Origin: Bin87 sp965203855
GTDB lineage: Bacteria; Chloroflexota; Dehalococcoidia; Lucifugimonadales; UBA3495
Assembly (NCBI GenBank): GCA_965203855.1
Contig: CBDBDN010000005.1
Coordinates: 248,001-312,000 of the forward strand
Length of the DNA stretch: 64,000 nt
Direction of reading: 5' to 3'
Part shown: positions 16,011 to 27,900 of the stretch, in pieces
Layout: every line of letters starts with the position of its first letter
Numbering within the stretch: the first letter of the stretch is position 1
Made by a program: the position numbers and the translations under genes
Notes under the pieces: generated by a model
What the model saw: the letters and a program-made list of their open reading frames with translations, nothing else
Databases searched by the model: none
What the model was told of the DNA's origin: nothing

Positions 16011-17186
16011 TCAAGCCGCATCCGGCTCCCAGCCCCAGGGGCGCGGCCCCCAGCCCGCCTCATGCACCACGCCCCGTTTCACCGACAGCGCCGGCACTAC
16101 CGCCCGTTCCGAGGGACGCCCGTTGCCGAGTACATCGTACACTACCCAGCTCCCGTCCACGATGTCCAACACCGAAATATCGGCCTGCTTGCCCACTGCC
16201 AGGCTGCCCAGTCGCGCTTCCTCTCCGATGGCCCGCGCCGGATTGATGGTGCACATTTCCACGACCCGGTTCAGCGTAAAGCCCATCGCCAGGAACCGCG
16301 TCATCATCTCCGTCATACTGTGGACGGTGCGGATGCGGCCCGGCACGGTCAGGTCGGTGCTGATGCAGTGCGGTTCTACGCCCTGGTCCAGCACCCGCTC
16401 GCCGATGTCAAAACTGAAATTGGCGCGTCCGTGGGCGGTGTCCAGCCAGACGCCCCGCTCGTGCGCTTCCCGCGCTTCGGGAACCAGCTTGCCGTCGCCG
16501 TCCAGCACGCCGCCCGGATTGGCCGTAAAGAAATGCGTAACGATGTCCCCCGGCTCCATAATCGGCAGCAGTTCCCGGATTACCTCTGCGGGATAACGCT
16601 TTTCGGTGTCGCCGATATGCACCATCAGCGGGATGCCGGCCTCCCGGGCGGCCTGCTTGGCCAAACGCGGCATCTCCATTCCCATAATTTCCAGCGCCGG
16701 CGACACCATCCGCGCCTTGATACCCCGGATGACGCCGTTGCTTTCCTCAACTACCTGCACCGTCCGTTCCAGGTCAATGCTGCTGGGCGCAAAAATGTCC
16801 GGCGTAGTGGCCAGCCCGGTGCGGCAAATATGCAGAAAGGGAATAATTTCGGTAGCGTTGTTGGGAATGATGTGCGCCGGAAAGCCGCCGTAAGTGTCGC
16901 AGCCGCTGCTGCCCGCATCCACCATCGTGGTAACGCCGGCGCGGACGCCCCCCAAGTCGGCATTGACGCCGTTGCCGTTGACGCCCTCATAGACATGAGT
17001 ATGCAGGTCAATCAGGCCGGGGGTAACATACTTGCCCTTGACCTCAACCACGCGGGCCGCGTCATCCGCTGCGATGTCGGCGGCCACGGCGGCGATTTTG
17101 CCGTCGGCAACGGCGACATCCAGCGCGCCGTCCAATCCCTGGGCCGGGTCAATTACCCGACCGCCCTTAATCAGCAGGTCATACAT
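16011..17186 (-). CDS. Amidohydrolase/deacetylase-family metallohydrolase
   Basis: A 391-residue metal-dependent amidohydrolase. It starts MYDLLIKGGRVIDP, has the metal-binding HxH in GLIDLHTHVYEG, a GVRAGVTTMVDAGSSG segment, VHIGDTEK, the metal-ligand ISTDLT (Asp) and the closing GSLAVGKQADISVLDI. It resembles the dihydroorotase-like/EF_0837 type rather than pyrimidine PyrC. Substrate unknown. It is followed at 30 nt by nothing on the same strand until the coiled-coil gene. Confidence 0.88.
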   Translation of the reverse strand: MYDLLIKGGRVIDPAQGLDGALDVAVADGKIAAVAADIAADDAARVVEVKGKYVTPGLIDLHTHVYEGVNGNGVNADLGGVRAGVTTMVDAGSSGCDTYGGFPAHIIPNNATEIIPFLHICRTGLATTPDIFAPSSIDLERTVQVVEESNGVIRGIKARMVSPALEIMGMEMPRLAKQAAREAGIPLMVHIGDTEKRYPAEVIRELLPIMEPGDIVTHFFTANPGGVLDGDGKLVPEAREAHERGVWLDTAHGRANFSFDIGERVLDQGVEPHCISTDLTVPGRIRTVHSMTEMMTRFLAMGFTLNRVVEMCTINPARAIGEEARLGSLAVGKQADISVLDIVDGSWVVYDVLGNGRPSERAVVPALSVKRGVVHEAGWGPRPWGWEPDAA

Positions 17187-17252
17187 AAGAGATGCCCTCC
17201 GTCCTGATGCGTGTCGCCGAATTATCCGGTGCGGGTGGACGCTCTACCGCCG

Positions 17253-17756
17253 CTACGCCGGCGATTCGTCCTGCTTGCTGCGGCTGCCGTTTCCGTTGCG
17301 CTGCGCCCGCAATTCCCGGATTTCATCGCCGAGCAGCCGCAGCTGTTCCATGAAAAGCGCCCTTTCCGCGGCGCGTTCCTGGGCCTCTGCGGCCCTTTCC
17401 GCAGCGCGTTCCCGCTCCTCCGTTTCCCGCCGTTCCAGCCAGACTGCATACTCCGCTTCCCACCGTTCCTGCTGGGCCGCCCGCAATTCATCGTTTTCGG
17501 CCCGGAGGCGCTCGCCCTCGGCCTTGGTGCGCCGGTGATCTTCCCGTTCCCGATCCAGATCTTCCTTTGCCCGAAAATACAGAACCATATCCCCAACTCC
17601 CAGCAGGCCAACGGTTTTTACCAGTTGGTTCAGGATGCTTCCTATAATGCTGCTTGGCAGCCCCGGAATCAACCCGTGGTCGTTGAAACCCGCGATTATT
17701 GCCGCCGCAATCGCTATCGCATACAGCAGCAGCCAGCGTTTCCGTGGCATTGACAT
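17253..17756 (-). CDS. Membrane protein with C-terminal coiled coil
   Basis: A 167-residue protein. An N-terminal segment (WLLLYAIAIAAAIIAG) and a second hydrophobic stretch (IIGSILNQLVKTVGLLGVGD) precede a long charged coiled coil (REREDHRRTKAEGERLRAEN...EERERAAERAAEAQERAAER). The layout matches the protein at 12932, suggesting a family of anchored coils in this genome. Function unknown. Confidence 0.6.
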   Translation of the reverse strand: MSMPRKRWLLLYAIAIAAAIIAGFNDHGLIPGLPSSIIGSILNQLVKTVGLLGVGDMVLYFRAKEDLDREREDHRRTKAEGERLRAENDELRAAQQERWEAEYAVWLERRETEERERAAERAAEAQERAAERALFMEQLRLLGDEIRELRAQRNGNGSRSKQDESPA

Positions 17757-17802
17757 TGCGATTGACCGGATATTGCCGGATATTGGCCGAATCCGCCGCC
17801 GC

Positions 17803-18750
17803 TTACTGGAACAGTTCCCCCACCGACCGCCCCTCGTGGATGCGGCGGATGGCTTCCCCCAGCAGCGGCGCTACCGACAGCACAGTAAGGTTGCCCACTT
17901 TCTGCTCTTTGCTCAGCGGCACCGAATCGGTAACCACCACTTCGGCATAAGGACTGTCGGCCAGGATGCCGGGCGCCGCCGGCGCAAACACCGGATGCGT
18001 GGCGCAGCAATAAACTTCGGTAACCCCGGCGTCCAGCAGGGCGCGGGCCGCGTTCACAATCGTGCCGCCGGTAAGGATTTCATCGTCAAAAGTCAGCGCG
18101 CGCCGGCCCCGCACTTCGCCGATGACATTCAGCGTTTCGGAGCGGTCATCGTTGCCGGTGCGCCGCTTCTCAATGACGGCAACCGGCACGCCCAGCCGCT
18201 CCGCCATATCCCGCGCCCGCTTGCTGATGCCGAAATCCACAGCCACCAGCACCAGGTCGTCCAGCCCTTTCTCCACAAAGTAATTGGACAAAATCGGCTC
18301 GGCGGTAAGCTCGTCCACCGGAATGTTGAAAAAACCCTGGATTTGCCCGGCGTGCAAGTCCAGGGTCAGCACACGGTCGGCGCCGGCCGTGCTGATTAAG
18401 TCGGCCACCAGCCGGGCCGTAATCGGCACGCGGGGCTGGTCTTTCTTGTCGGTGCGCCCGTATCCGTAATAGGAAATTACCGCCGTAATGCGCCCCGCCG
18501 ACGCCCGCCGGCAGGCGTCAATCATAATCAGCAGTTCCATCAGGTTGTCGTTGGTCGGCGCCACGGTGGGCTGCACGATGAACACATCCCGTTCCCGTAT
18601 GTTCTCGTGAATGCGAACAAAAGTGTTGTCATTGGCGAACTTGAACACCTCGCTGGCGCCCACCTCAATGCCCAGGTAGTCGCAGACATTCCGCGCCAGC
18701 GCCGGATGGGCGTTGCCGGAAAACACGCGGAGTTCGTTCAGCACAGACAT
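17803..18750 (-). CDS. prs: Ribose-phosphate pyrophosphokinase
   Basis: Makes PRPP from ribose 5-phosphate and ATP. ATG 18750 (MSVLNELRVFSGNAHPALA) follows AGGTGAT. It has the ATP/regulatory segment FIVQPTVAPTNDNLMELLIM, YYGYGRTDKKDQPRVPI, DLHAGQIQGFF and the PRPP loop DDEILTGGTI. The flexible-loop region reads VAVDFGISKRAR, where classical enzymes have VSPDxGxxxRA. At 315 residues the length is standard. Confidence 0.93.
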   Translation of the reverse strand: MSVLNELRVFSGNAHPALARNVCDYLGIEVGASEVFKFANDNTFVRIHENIRERDVFIVQPTVAPTNDNLMELLIMIDACRRASAGRITAVISYYGYGRTDKKDQPRVPITARLVADLISTAGADRVLTLDLHAGQIQGFFNIPVDELTAEPILSNYFVEKGLDDLVLVAVDFGISKRARDMAERLGVPVAVIEKRRTGNDDRSETLNVIGEVRGRRALTFDDEILTGGTIVNAARALLDAGVTEVYCCATHPVFAPAAPGILADSPYAEVVVTDSVPLSKEQKVGNLTVLSVAPLLGEAIRRIHEGRSVGELFQ

Positions 18751-19011
18751 AGCATCACCTGCGAAACCGGGATGACGGATGACAAGGATGGAGACGGAGA
18801 TGGAAATAGGGAATGACGCAAAACGCCGGCGCAACCCCGGCGCCGGCCGTCATTACGCGGCGGCAAGTAGCGGCAAGTAATGGTAATTGCGCCGGCAAAA
18901 CTAGTCAACTTGAAAACGAAACGCCGTTATCTTTACATAAACTGAATAAGCGGTTACAGTCGGATTATCCCCAGCCATCCCAGAGGCGCCGCCAAGGCCC
19001 GCCGGCGCGCC
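18751..19011. other. Intergenic stretch before IS remnant
   Basis: About 260 bases between prs and the IS1-type remnant. I see no gene, only AT-richer sequence (18890-18965) that may hold the prs promoter on the minus strand. Confidence 0.4.
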
Positions 19012-19713
19012 GATAGCCACGACATCCGCTGCCCGGGGTGCGGCTCCGGCCGGATGCCCCGGAAACGGCACTGCCAAAGGCCGCCAGATTTATCGCTGCG
19101 GCGACTGCGGACGCTATTATAATCAGGGCTCTGCCTACACTTGGCCCAGCGCCGCTGGCCGGGAACGAGCCCTGGCGTGGCACGCGGAGGGCGTCTGCCA
19201 GAACGCCATCGCCCGCAGTATTGGAATAACCCCGCTGGCGGTGAGTCGGTGGGGCAAAAAGGGGGGCTGCCGCGCTCTCCCGGCGGCGGTCGGCGGCGGC
19301 GGCGATTGCTTGCTGCAATGTGGACTTATCGGCAGGCGCAGCATGAGGCCAAGCCGCAGGATTGGCGGATCTGGACGATGGTAGTGCCGGAAACCGATGG
19401 CAGTCGCTGGGTGGACTTTGAGGTAGGCGACCGCAGCGAAGCATCTTTGCAGCGGCGGTACGCCCGCTTGCCGGAGGCCGAGCTGTACCACAGCGATGCT
19501 TATGCGGTGTACGGGAGGCTGCCGCTGGGTCAACAGGTGAAAGGGAAAGGCGGCGCAGTGAACCAGACGAGGATTTTGCATTCCTGACTGCGGAGCAATC
19601 TGAACCGGCCGGTGCGGCGGATGGAAGGGTACACCAAGAGCGCGGCAATGCTGGTGTATTCGCTGGCCTTGCTGACGGAGTGGACCGCAAAACCCAATAC
19701 CGGTTTATGTTGA
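19012..19713 (+). pseudogene. Decayed IS1-type transposase
   Basis: Pieces of an IS1-family transposase lie in three frames. An N-terminal zinc finger CPGCGS begins at 19030; in the next frame NGTAKGRQIYRCGDCGRYY and a helix-turn-helix segment (NAIARSIGITPLAVSRWGKK) follow; in a third frame the catalytic half reads WTMVVPETDGSRWVDFEVGD, YHSDAYAVYGRLP (DDE region) and, after a stop, GYTKSAAMLVYSLALL. At least two frameshifts and a stop make it inactive. It ends 58 nt from the leader-distal end of the CRISPR array. No terminal inverted repeats were identified. Confidence 0.75.
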
Positions 19714-22700
19714 GAATACCGCGTAGCGATTATCATTGACATGGCAGTCGGCGGCAGACTCGTGCTCAACGCTTCAATTGTGCCGCTCCCTTTCGGGAGC
19801 GGTTATAGGCCCGCAAACGCGCTGAGGCGGCGGAAAAGCGCGCGCTTCAATTGTGCCGCTCCCTTTCGGGAGCGGTTATCCGGCCTGCATCTTGGACGGG
19901 CGGGTGGACAATGCCGCTTCAATTGTGCCGCTCCCTTTCGGGAGCGGTTATCAAAGCCGCACGCGCTGAACTGGCGGCGGTAGCCGTGCTTCAATTGTGC
20001 CGCTCCCTTTCGGGAGCGGTTATGCTGAACCGTGATGACGCCGACCGGTGGACGGAGCAGGGCTTCAATTGTGCCGCTCCCTTTCGGGAGCGGTTATGGT
20101 TTTGGGGAGCGTCGGCGTGAACTCAATTTCGGCCGGCGCTTCAATTGTGCCGCTCCCTTTCGGGAGCGGTTATGTTGTACTATCAGGGTACACCCCTCCG
20201 CACCCGATGTGCTTCAATTGTGCCGCTCCCTTTCGGGAGCGGTTATCTGATAGGCGGCGCTATCGCCGGCATCGTAGCGGTCGCGCTTCAATTGTGCCGC
20301 TCACTTTCGGGAGCGGTTATTGGACCAGGAGATGCTGGACATCATCAAAAAGACGCTGCTTCAATTGTGCCGCTCCCTTTCGGGAGCGGTTATGATAGTA
20401 CCGCTGTCGCATCTGATAGCCGAGCAGATAGCTTCAATTGTGCCGCTCCCTTTCGGGAGCGGTTATGCTACAAACAGTCGGATGACATTCGCCGGCACGC
20501 CGGCTTCAATTGTGCCGCTCCCTTTCGGGAGCGGTTATGGGTTGGCCGCAGTACCTGGACGCCCGCTTGCCGGTGCTTCAATTGTGCCGCTCCCTTTCGG
20601 GAGCGGTTATTCGCCGCCGACTGCGCTGGTGGCAACCCTTACGGCTAGGCTTCAATTGTGCCGCTCCCTTTCGGGAGCGGTTATGGCCAGCAGCGGTTGC
20701 GGCAGAATGCGGCAGAATACGCTTCAATTGTGCCGCTCCCTTTCGGGAGCGGTTATAAGTCAAGACGGAAAACGAGCGTGCGCCGGCCACTGAGCTTCAA
20801 TTGTGCCGCTCCCTTTCGGGAGCGGTTATTTGATTTCGCCTATGGCGGCGCCGGAGCGGTAGTTGCGCTTCAATTGTGCCGCTCCCTTTCGGGAGCGGTT
20901 ATCCAAACCGGGGCCGGCCAAACGCCCCGCCGCATGGGCTTCAATTGTGCCGCTCCCTTTCGGGAGCGGTTATCGGTCGTAGGTGTCGGGTTGCGGGTTG
21001 CCTTCGCTGTCGCTTCAATTGTGCCGCTCCCTTTCGGGAGCGGTTATGATTGAGCAGCGGGTGTATGTCGCCGCGGAACCGGGCTTCAATTGTGCCGCTC
21101 CCTTTCGGGAGCGGTTATGCCGCAGCAGCGCAACCGGGCGCACTTTGCGCCGGACTGCTTCAATTGTGCCGCTCCCTTTCGGGAGCGGTTATGCTTTGAG
21201 GGGGTATCAGCCCCACTTTGAGGGCAATGCTTCAATTGTGCCGCTCCCTTTCGGGAGCGGTTATCCCAAAGTGGCACATCTAACCCCGATTCCATCCCCC
21301 GCTTCAATTGTGCCGCTCCCTTTCGGGAGCGGTTATCCCGCGTAGGCGGCCGGCGTCATCGGCAGACTGAGCAAATGCTTCAATTGTGCCGCTCCCTTTC
21401 GGGAGCGGTTATGGCGCGCCCGGCCCGCACAAGCTCTTTGTGATGGACGCTTCAATTGTGCCGCTCCCTTTCGGGAGCGGTTATCGGACAATGCAACCGC
21501 CATTGTGCTGAACCCACCCGGCTTCAATTGTGCCGCTCCCTTTCGGGAGCGGTTATTATGGACTACCACTCGCGCCGCGCCTCCGGTATGGCAGGCTTCA
21601 ATTGTGCCGCTCCCTTTCGGGAGCGGTTATCGTGTGGAGAATTCCGGCAGTGCGCCGAAGTACGAATGCTTCAATTGTGCCGCTCCCTTTCGGGAGCGGT
21701 TATACGCTACCATCGGATCCGTACCCGGCCCCGACTTGGACTGCTTCAATTGTGCCGCTCCCTTTCGGGAGCGGTTATTTGGATCGTGTTGTCGTCCCGG
21801 TGCAGGACGCCGCCGCTTCAATTGTGCCGCTCCCTTTCGGGAGCGGTTATCGGCAGAGCAAGAACGGCGCCGTTTCATCGGTGCCGCTTCAATTGTGCCG
21901 CTCCCTTTCGGGAGCGGTTATGATCTTTGGACTGCCGTATGGCACAGTAATGGGATACGCTTCAATTGTGCCGCTCCCTTTCGGGAGCGGTTATGGTGCT
22001 GAACGCCGTCATTGCCGACATCGTTGCGCTGCTTCAATTGTGCCGCTCCCTTTCGGGAGCGGTTATTCTGCGGGGGGGTTATCCCTGGCAGTAGTCTCCC
22101 CAGCCGCTTCAATTGTGCCGCTCCCTTTCGGGAGCGGTTATATCATATGCTGCGGGTACATTGTCGGGCTGAACCGGGCTTCAATTGTGCCGCTCCCTTT
22201 CGGGAGCGGTTATTACGAACTGCGGGTTTGGATGGAGGAGAGCGTTATCGTGCTTCAATTGTGCCGCTCCCTTTCGGGAGCGGTTATCCGGCGGAATTGC
22301 TTGCGGACCTCAAGGCGTCGCTAGAGCGCTTCAATTGTGCCGCTCCCTTTCGGGAGCGGTTATCAGAGGGAGAGGTGGGGGCGCTGGCTTATGCAGCCGG
22401 CTTCAATTGTGCCGCTCCCTTTCGGGAGCGGTTATGTCGGTTTCCCCGCAGACCCCGAAGTCTGGCTGCGGATAGCTTCAATTGTGCCGCTCCCTTTCGG
22501 GAGCGGTTATTTCGCATCACGGGGGAGATAGAGCCTCTGCCGGGCTCGCTTCAATTGTGCCGCTCCCTTTCGGGAGCGGTTATCTGGTGCATCCGCCCCA
22601 GACCCCGGAACGGGGCCTGCTTCAATTGTGCCGCTCCCTTTCGGGAGCGGTTATGTCCGCACCGACCCTGTAAATACCAGCCGTTTTGTCGTGCTTCAAT

Positions 22701-24892
22701 TGTGCCGCTCCCTTTCGGGAGCGGTTATACCAGACCATCCACACTCGGCACTCGGTGTCGCTGCCGCTTCAATTGTGCCGCTCCCTTTCGGGAGCGGTTA
22801 TCTTAGAACGCATCGCGGAGACTGTGTTAGACCACCGGCTTCAATTGTGCCGCTCCCTTTCGGGAGCGGTTATGTTGAGGATGACAAGCCGCCGCCGCCG
22901 CCGGAGATTATGCTTCAATTGTGCCGCTCCCTTTCGGGAGCGGTTATACGCAAGAAAGCCGCAGCGCCGAGCTGCGGAAACAATCGGCTTCAATTGTGCC
23001 GCTCCCTTTCGGGAGCGGTTATGCGGCAGCGTCCGCAGTAGTACATCCTGGCACTACCGCTTCAATTGTGCCGCTCCCTTTCGGGAGCGGTTATGGGATC
23101 ATTTAGCGCCAACTAACTAGCCCGCCCTGCCGCTTCAATTGTGCCGCTCCCTTTCGGGAGCGGTTATGATCCAGATGGATGATCAATTCGGGCTCGCGCA
23201 CTTCGGGGCTTCAATTGTGCCGCTCCCTTTCGGGAGCGGTTATCAGAGCCGGCGGGGGCACGTGGCCGCCGCTGATTTCGCTTCAATTGTGCCGCTCCCT
23301 TTCGGGAGCGGTTATGAACCGGGGCGAAAACCGGCGCGCCGATACGATGACTGCTTCAATTGTGCCGCTCCCTTTCGGGAGCGGTTATTTGGGGTTATCG
23401 CGGCTGCCGGTGTACGCGGTACTGCTTCAATTGTGCCGCTCCCTTTCGGGAGCGGTTATCGCCCCGGTCCCCCGACCGCATCGCCTCAAGCACATCGCTT
23501 CAATTGTGCCGCTCCCTTTCGGGAGCGGTTATTCATACGCCGTCTCCGCCTCCGGCGGGGGGGGTTGCCGCTTCAATTGTGCCGCTCCCTTTCGGGAGCG
23601 GTTATCGCATCGTACATCGGCTGCCGCCGCTGCTGGCACAGGCTTCAATTGTGCCGCTCCCTTTCGGGAGCGGTTATGCTACGCTTGGCGTAGTGGACAA
23701 GGACGGGGATATTGTCGCTTCAATTGTGCCGCTCCCTTTCGGGAGCGGTTATTCGCTGGGTACAATCCTGCGGGCCTCTTACAGCATCATCAGCTTCAAT
23801 TGTGCCGCTCCCTTTCGGGAGCGGTTATCCTTGCGGCAACCCGGGCGTTCCCACCAGCGGCGCAGTAGCTTCAATTGTGCCGCTCCCTTTCGGGAGCGGT
23901 TATTTCCGGCAGTGGTATCAACTGCTGCCGATCGTTGCTGCTTCAATTGTGCCGCTCCCTTTCGGGAGCGGTTATGATCTTCGCTGTAATACATCATCCC
24001 CCCCGATTGACTCTGCTTCAATTGTGCCGCTCCCTTTCGGGAGCGGTTATCAGCAGCGGGGATTACAGCCGTGCGGACCATACGCAGCTTCAATTGTGCC
24101 GCTCCCTTTCGGGAGCGGTTATCTGGGCAACCCCCGTCAAATTGCGGGCGCATATGCTAGCTTCAATTGTGCCGCTCCCTTTCGGGAGCGGTTATGGCCA
24201 GGGAGACTACTGCCAGAGCTGCCCCACCAGCCGCTTCAATTGTGCCGCTCCCTTTCGGGAGCGGTTATAAACAATACTCGTAAGAACGCGGTCATAGCTG
24301 ACATCCTGCTTCAATTGTGCCGCTCCCTTTCGGGAGCGGTTATCCTTAGGGGGGTAACGCGGGAGTTTGCCGGTATGCGCTTGCTTCAATTGTGCCGCTC
24401 CCTTTCGGGAGCGGTTATCAACTTCCAGAAACGAGTATTTCGGCACTTGAAACCCGCTTCAATTGTGCCGCTCCCTTTCGGGAGCGGTTATGTCGGCGTC
24501 CAACCTCACCCCCGACATCGGGGAACGCGGCTTCAATTGTGCCGCTCCCTTTCGGGAGCGGTTATAAACTGGCGGTGCTGGGGATACCGGGCGCGCTGCT
24601 GCTTCAATTGTGCCGCTCCCTTTCGGGAGCGGTTATGTCCAGCTGGGCGACGACACTGACGACACTGATGCGGAGGCTTCAATTGTGCCGCTCCCTTTCG
24701 GGAGCGGTTATGGCAATCGTAGGGTGTGCATTATGGCATCGCAACTGCTTCAATTGTGCCGCTCCCTTTCGGGAGCGGTTATGATATAGCGACGGTGACT
24801 GCGAACCTTCGCCGCTTTTTGCTTCAATTGTGCCGCTCCCTTTCGGGAGCGGTTATATCATCGGTCGGGTCCAGGGTTACGCCGCCCAAGCC

Positions 24893-24917
24893 GCTTCAAT
24901 TGTGCCGCTCCCTTTCG
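24893..24917 (-). repeat. Truncated CRISPR repeat inside the array
   Basis: Twenty-five bases match the repeat up to the loop; the second stem half and end are replaced by a G-rich run. The 10 bases before it (CGCCCAAGCC) recur before the next intact repeat at 24966, so the repeat-spacer junction is duplicated. Confidence 0.85.
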
Positions 24918-27900
24918 CCGGGGGGGCGACGGCAAAATGCGGCGCCATCGCGCTCCGCCCAAGCCGCTTCAATTGTGCCGCTCCCTTTCGGGAGCGGTTA
25001 TGCTATCGGCAAAGCGCTGGGCATCTCGCATAATACTGTGCTTCAATTGTGCCGCTCCCTTTCGGGAGCGGTTATCCTACTACCCGCAATGTTGACAGCG
25101 CTGCGCGCTCCGGCTTCAATTGTGCCGCTCCCTTTCGGGAGCGGTTATGGGAGTGGACATCAGTACCGGGAGAGCCGTTATCAGCTTCAATTGTGCCGCT
25201 CCCTTTCGGGAGCGGTTATACCGTCGCCGCGTTGTCGACCTACGCCGAGCACGAGCTTCAATTGTGCCGCTCCCTTTCGGGAGCGGTTATGCCCAGATGC
25301 TCCTCCGCGGCGGCCAGGCCGGCCCCGCTTCAATTGTGCCGCTCCCTTTCGGGAGCGGTTATTGGAACTGTTGGGGGGGTAGGATGCCTGGCATAGAGCT
25401 TCAATTGTGCCGCTCCCTTTCGGGAGCGGTTATCCGCCGGCCCCGCCGCAAGGCGAAAGCCCGCCCTGGCAGGCTTCAATTGTGCCGCTCCCTTTCGGGA
25501 GCGGTTATAATAGGTAGTCGGCCATTTCCCGCATCTCCGTATGTGCTTCAATTGTGCCGCTCCCTTTCGGGAGCGGTTATGATAGACGCTGATAGCGCGG
25601 ACGGCATAGCACTGGTGCTTCAATTGTGCCGCTCCCTTTCGGGAGCGGTTATGCTTCAGAAAACGGACGCTGACCTGGATGTACCGATGCTTCAATTGTG
25701 CCGCTCCCTTTCGGGAGCGGTTATACGGAATCCGACAGCGGGGGAAATCGCCGCCAACGCCGCTTCAATTGTGCCGCTCCCTTTCGGGAGCGGTTATGCC
25801 GTCCGACAGGGCGTCCACTGCGTCCGCAACCGCTTGCTTCAATTGTGCCGCTCCCTTTCGGGAGCGGTTATTCGCAGGGGGACGGGGCTGCGCCGGCAGA
25901 GGTTTGCGCTTCAATTGTGCCGCTCCCTTTCGGGAGCGGTTATATCCTGGCCGCGGGCAACCGCGCCAAGGCAATCGCTGCTTCAATTGTGCCGCTCCCT
26001 TTCGGGAGCGGTTATTTGTCCATAAAGCCTCGCCGACCAGCGCACAGCAGCTGAGCTTCAATTGTGCCGCTCCCTTTCGGGAGCGGTTATGGCGGTTGAC
26101 GCCCAGAGCCGCGGCAATCGGCACTTTCGCTTCAATTGTGCCGCTCCCTTTCGGGAGCGGTTATAACATCCTGGACGGGCTGGAACGGGCCGGAATGCGG
26201 CGCTTCAATTGTGCCGCTCCCTTTCGGGAGCGGTTATGCCGTACCGGTGATACCCGGCCGCGCTTCGTATCTGATAGCTTCAATTGTGCCGCTCCCTTTC
26301 GGGAGCGGTTATCGGGGGAAACGACCGTTTCCCCCGTCGTACTTGTAGGCGCTTCAATTGTGCCGCTCCCTTTCGGGAGCGGTTATCCAGTACAGCGGCG
26401 GCACGATTATCGTAACGCGGATGCTTCAATTGTGCCGCTCCCTTTCGGGAGCGGTTATGCGGCCAGTTCAGCACGGGCGGCTTTGCTGCCCAGCGGCTCC
26501 TTCAATTGTGCCGCTCCCTTTCGGGAGCGGTTATAAGCGATGATGGCGCTGCCATAGAGGGCGGCGAACCCCTTCAATTGTGCCGCTCCCTTTCGGGAGC
26601 GGTTATCAGGCTATGGACATTGCCTTTGGCATCGCCGGTTGGCCTTCAATTGTGCCGCTCCCTTTCGGGAGCGGTTATCCGGATTGCAATAGGGGGGGGC
26701 GACCCTAACCGGCCCCCTTCAATTGTGCCGCTCCCTTTCGGGAGCGGTTATGCAATGCCGCCCAGCCCGTAGGTATCGGGGCATTCCCTTCAATTGTGCC
26801 GCTCCCTTTCGGGAGCGGTTATATGGTAAAGGAACTGTACGGGCAGGAATTATCCGCACTACCTTCAATTGTGCCGCTCCCTTTCGGGAGCGGTTATGAT
26901 GATCGTATGGCGATGGTACCCGCACGCGCGCAGCCTTCAATTGTGCCGCTCCCTTTCGGGAGCGGTTATTCCGGCTGCGTAGCCGGCTTGCCGTTCAGTT
27001 GCCGCCTTCAATTGTGCCGCTCCCTTTCGGGAGCGGTTATGGCAGCCGACCCGTCGATGCAGGCGGCGAGTTTTGGATCCTTCAATTGTGCCGCTCCCTT
27101 TCGGGAGCGGTTATTAGCCGTGAACAACGGTATGGTGTATGTGCCGGATACCCCTTCAATTGTGCCGCTCCCTTTCGGGAGCGGTTATGGGCAGCGTGGA
27201 CGATGCCCCGTTGGGGTTGCGCTTTCGCCTTCAATTGTGCCGCTCCCTTTCGGGAGCGGTTATGCGTAATGGACGGCATCGCCGCTGGTGTAGAACATCC
27301 TTCAATTGTGCCGCTCCCTTTCGGGAGCGGTTATCCGATGGCAACCCCTTTATCCCGGCTTGCCCAGCGACCTTCAATTGTGCCGCTCCCTTTCGGGAGC
27401 GGTTATTTGCGGTCAAGCGGGCCGCAACATGGTGGGGCATTCCTTCAATTGTGCCGCTCCCTTTCGGGAGCGGTTATGGTGCGCTGGCAGGAGCAGGACG
27501 CGGCGGGCAACTTCGTCCTTCAATTGTGCCGCTCCCTTTCGGGAGCGGTTATCAGGGCAATGCCGGAGCATCCGCTGGCGATGCTGCTGATCCTTCAATT
27601 GTGCCGCTCCCTTTCGGGAGCGGTTATGGCCGGGGCTGCGCCGGCAGAGGTTGGCGAACCTGCCCTTCAATTGTGCCGCTCCCTTTCGGGAGCGGTTATT
27701 CACCGGATTGAACGCGGCGATGCTGACTTTGGAGGCCCCTTCAATTGTGCCGCTCCCTTTCGGGAGCGGTTATTTGTCTATGCCGATGACGCGGTAGCCG
27801 GCCTGTCGCCTTCAATTGTGCCGCTCCCTTTCGGGAGCGGTTATATCGACGCCCACTTGAGGCCCCAGCAGGGGGTGATCGGCCTTCAATTGTGCCGCTC

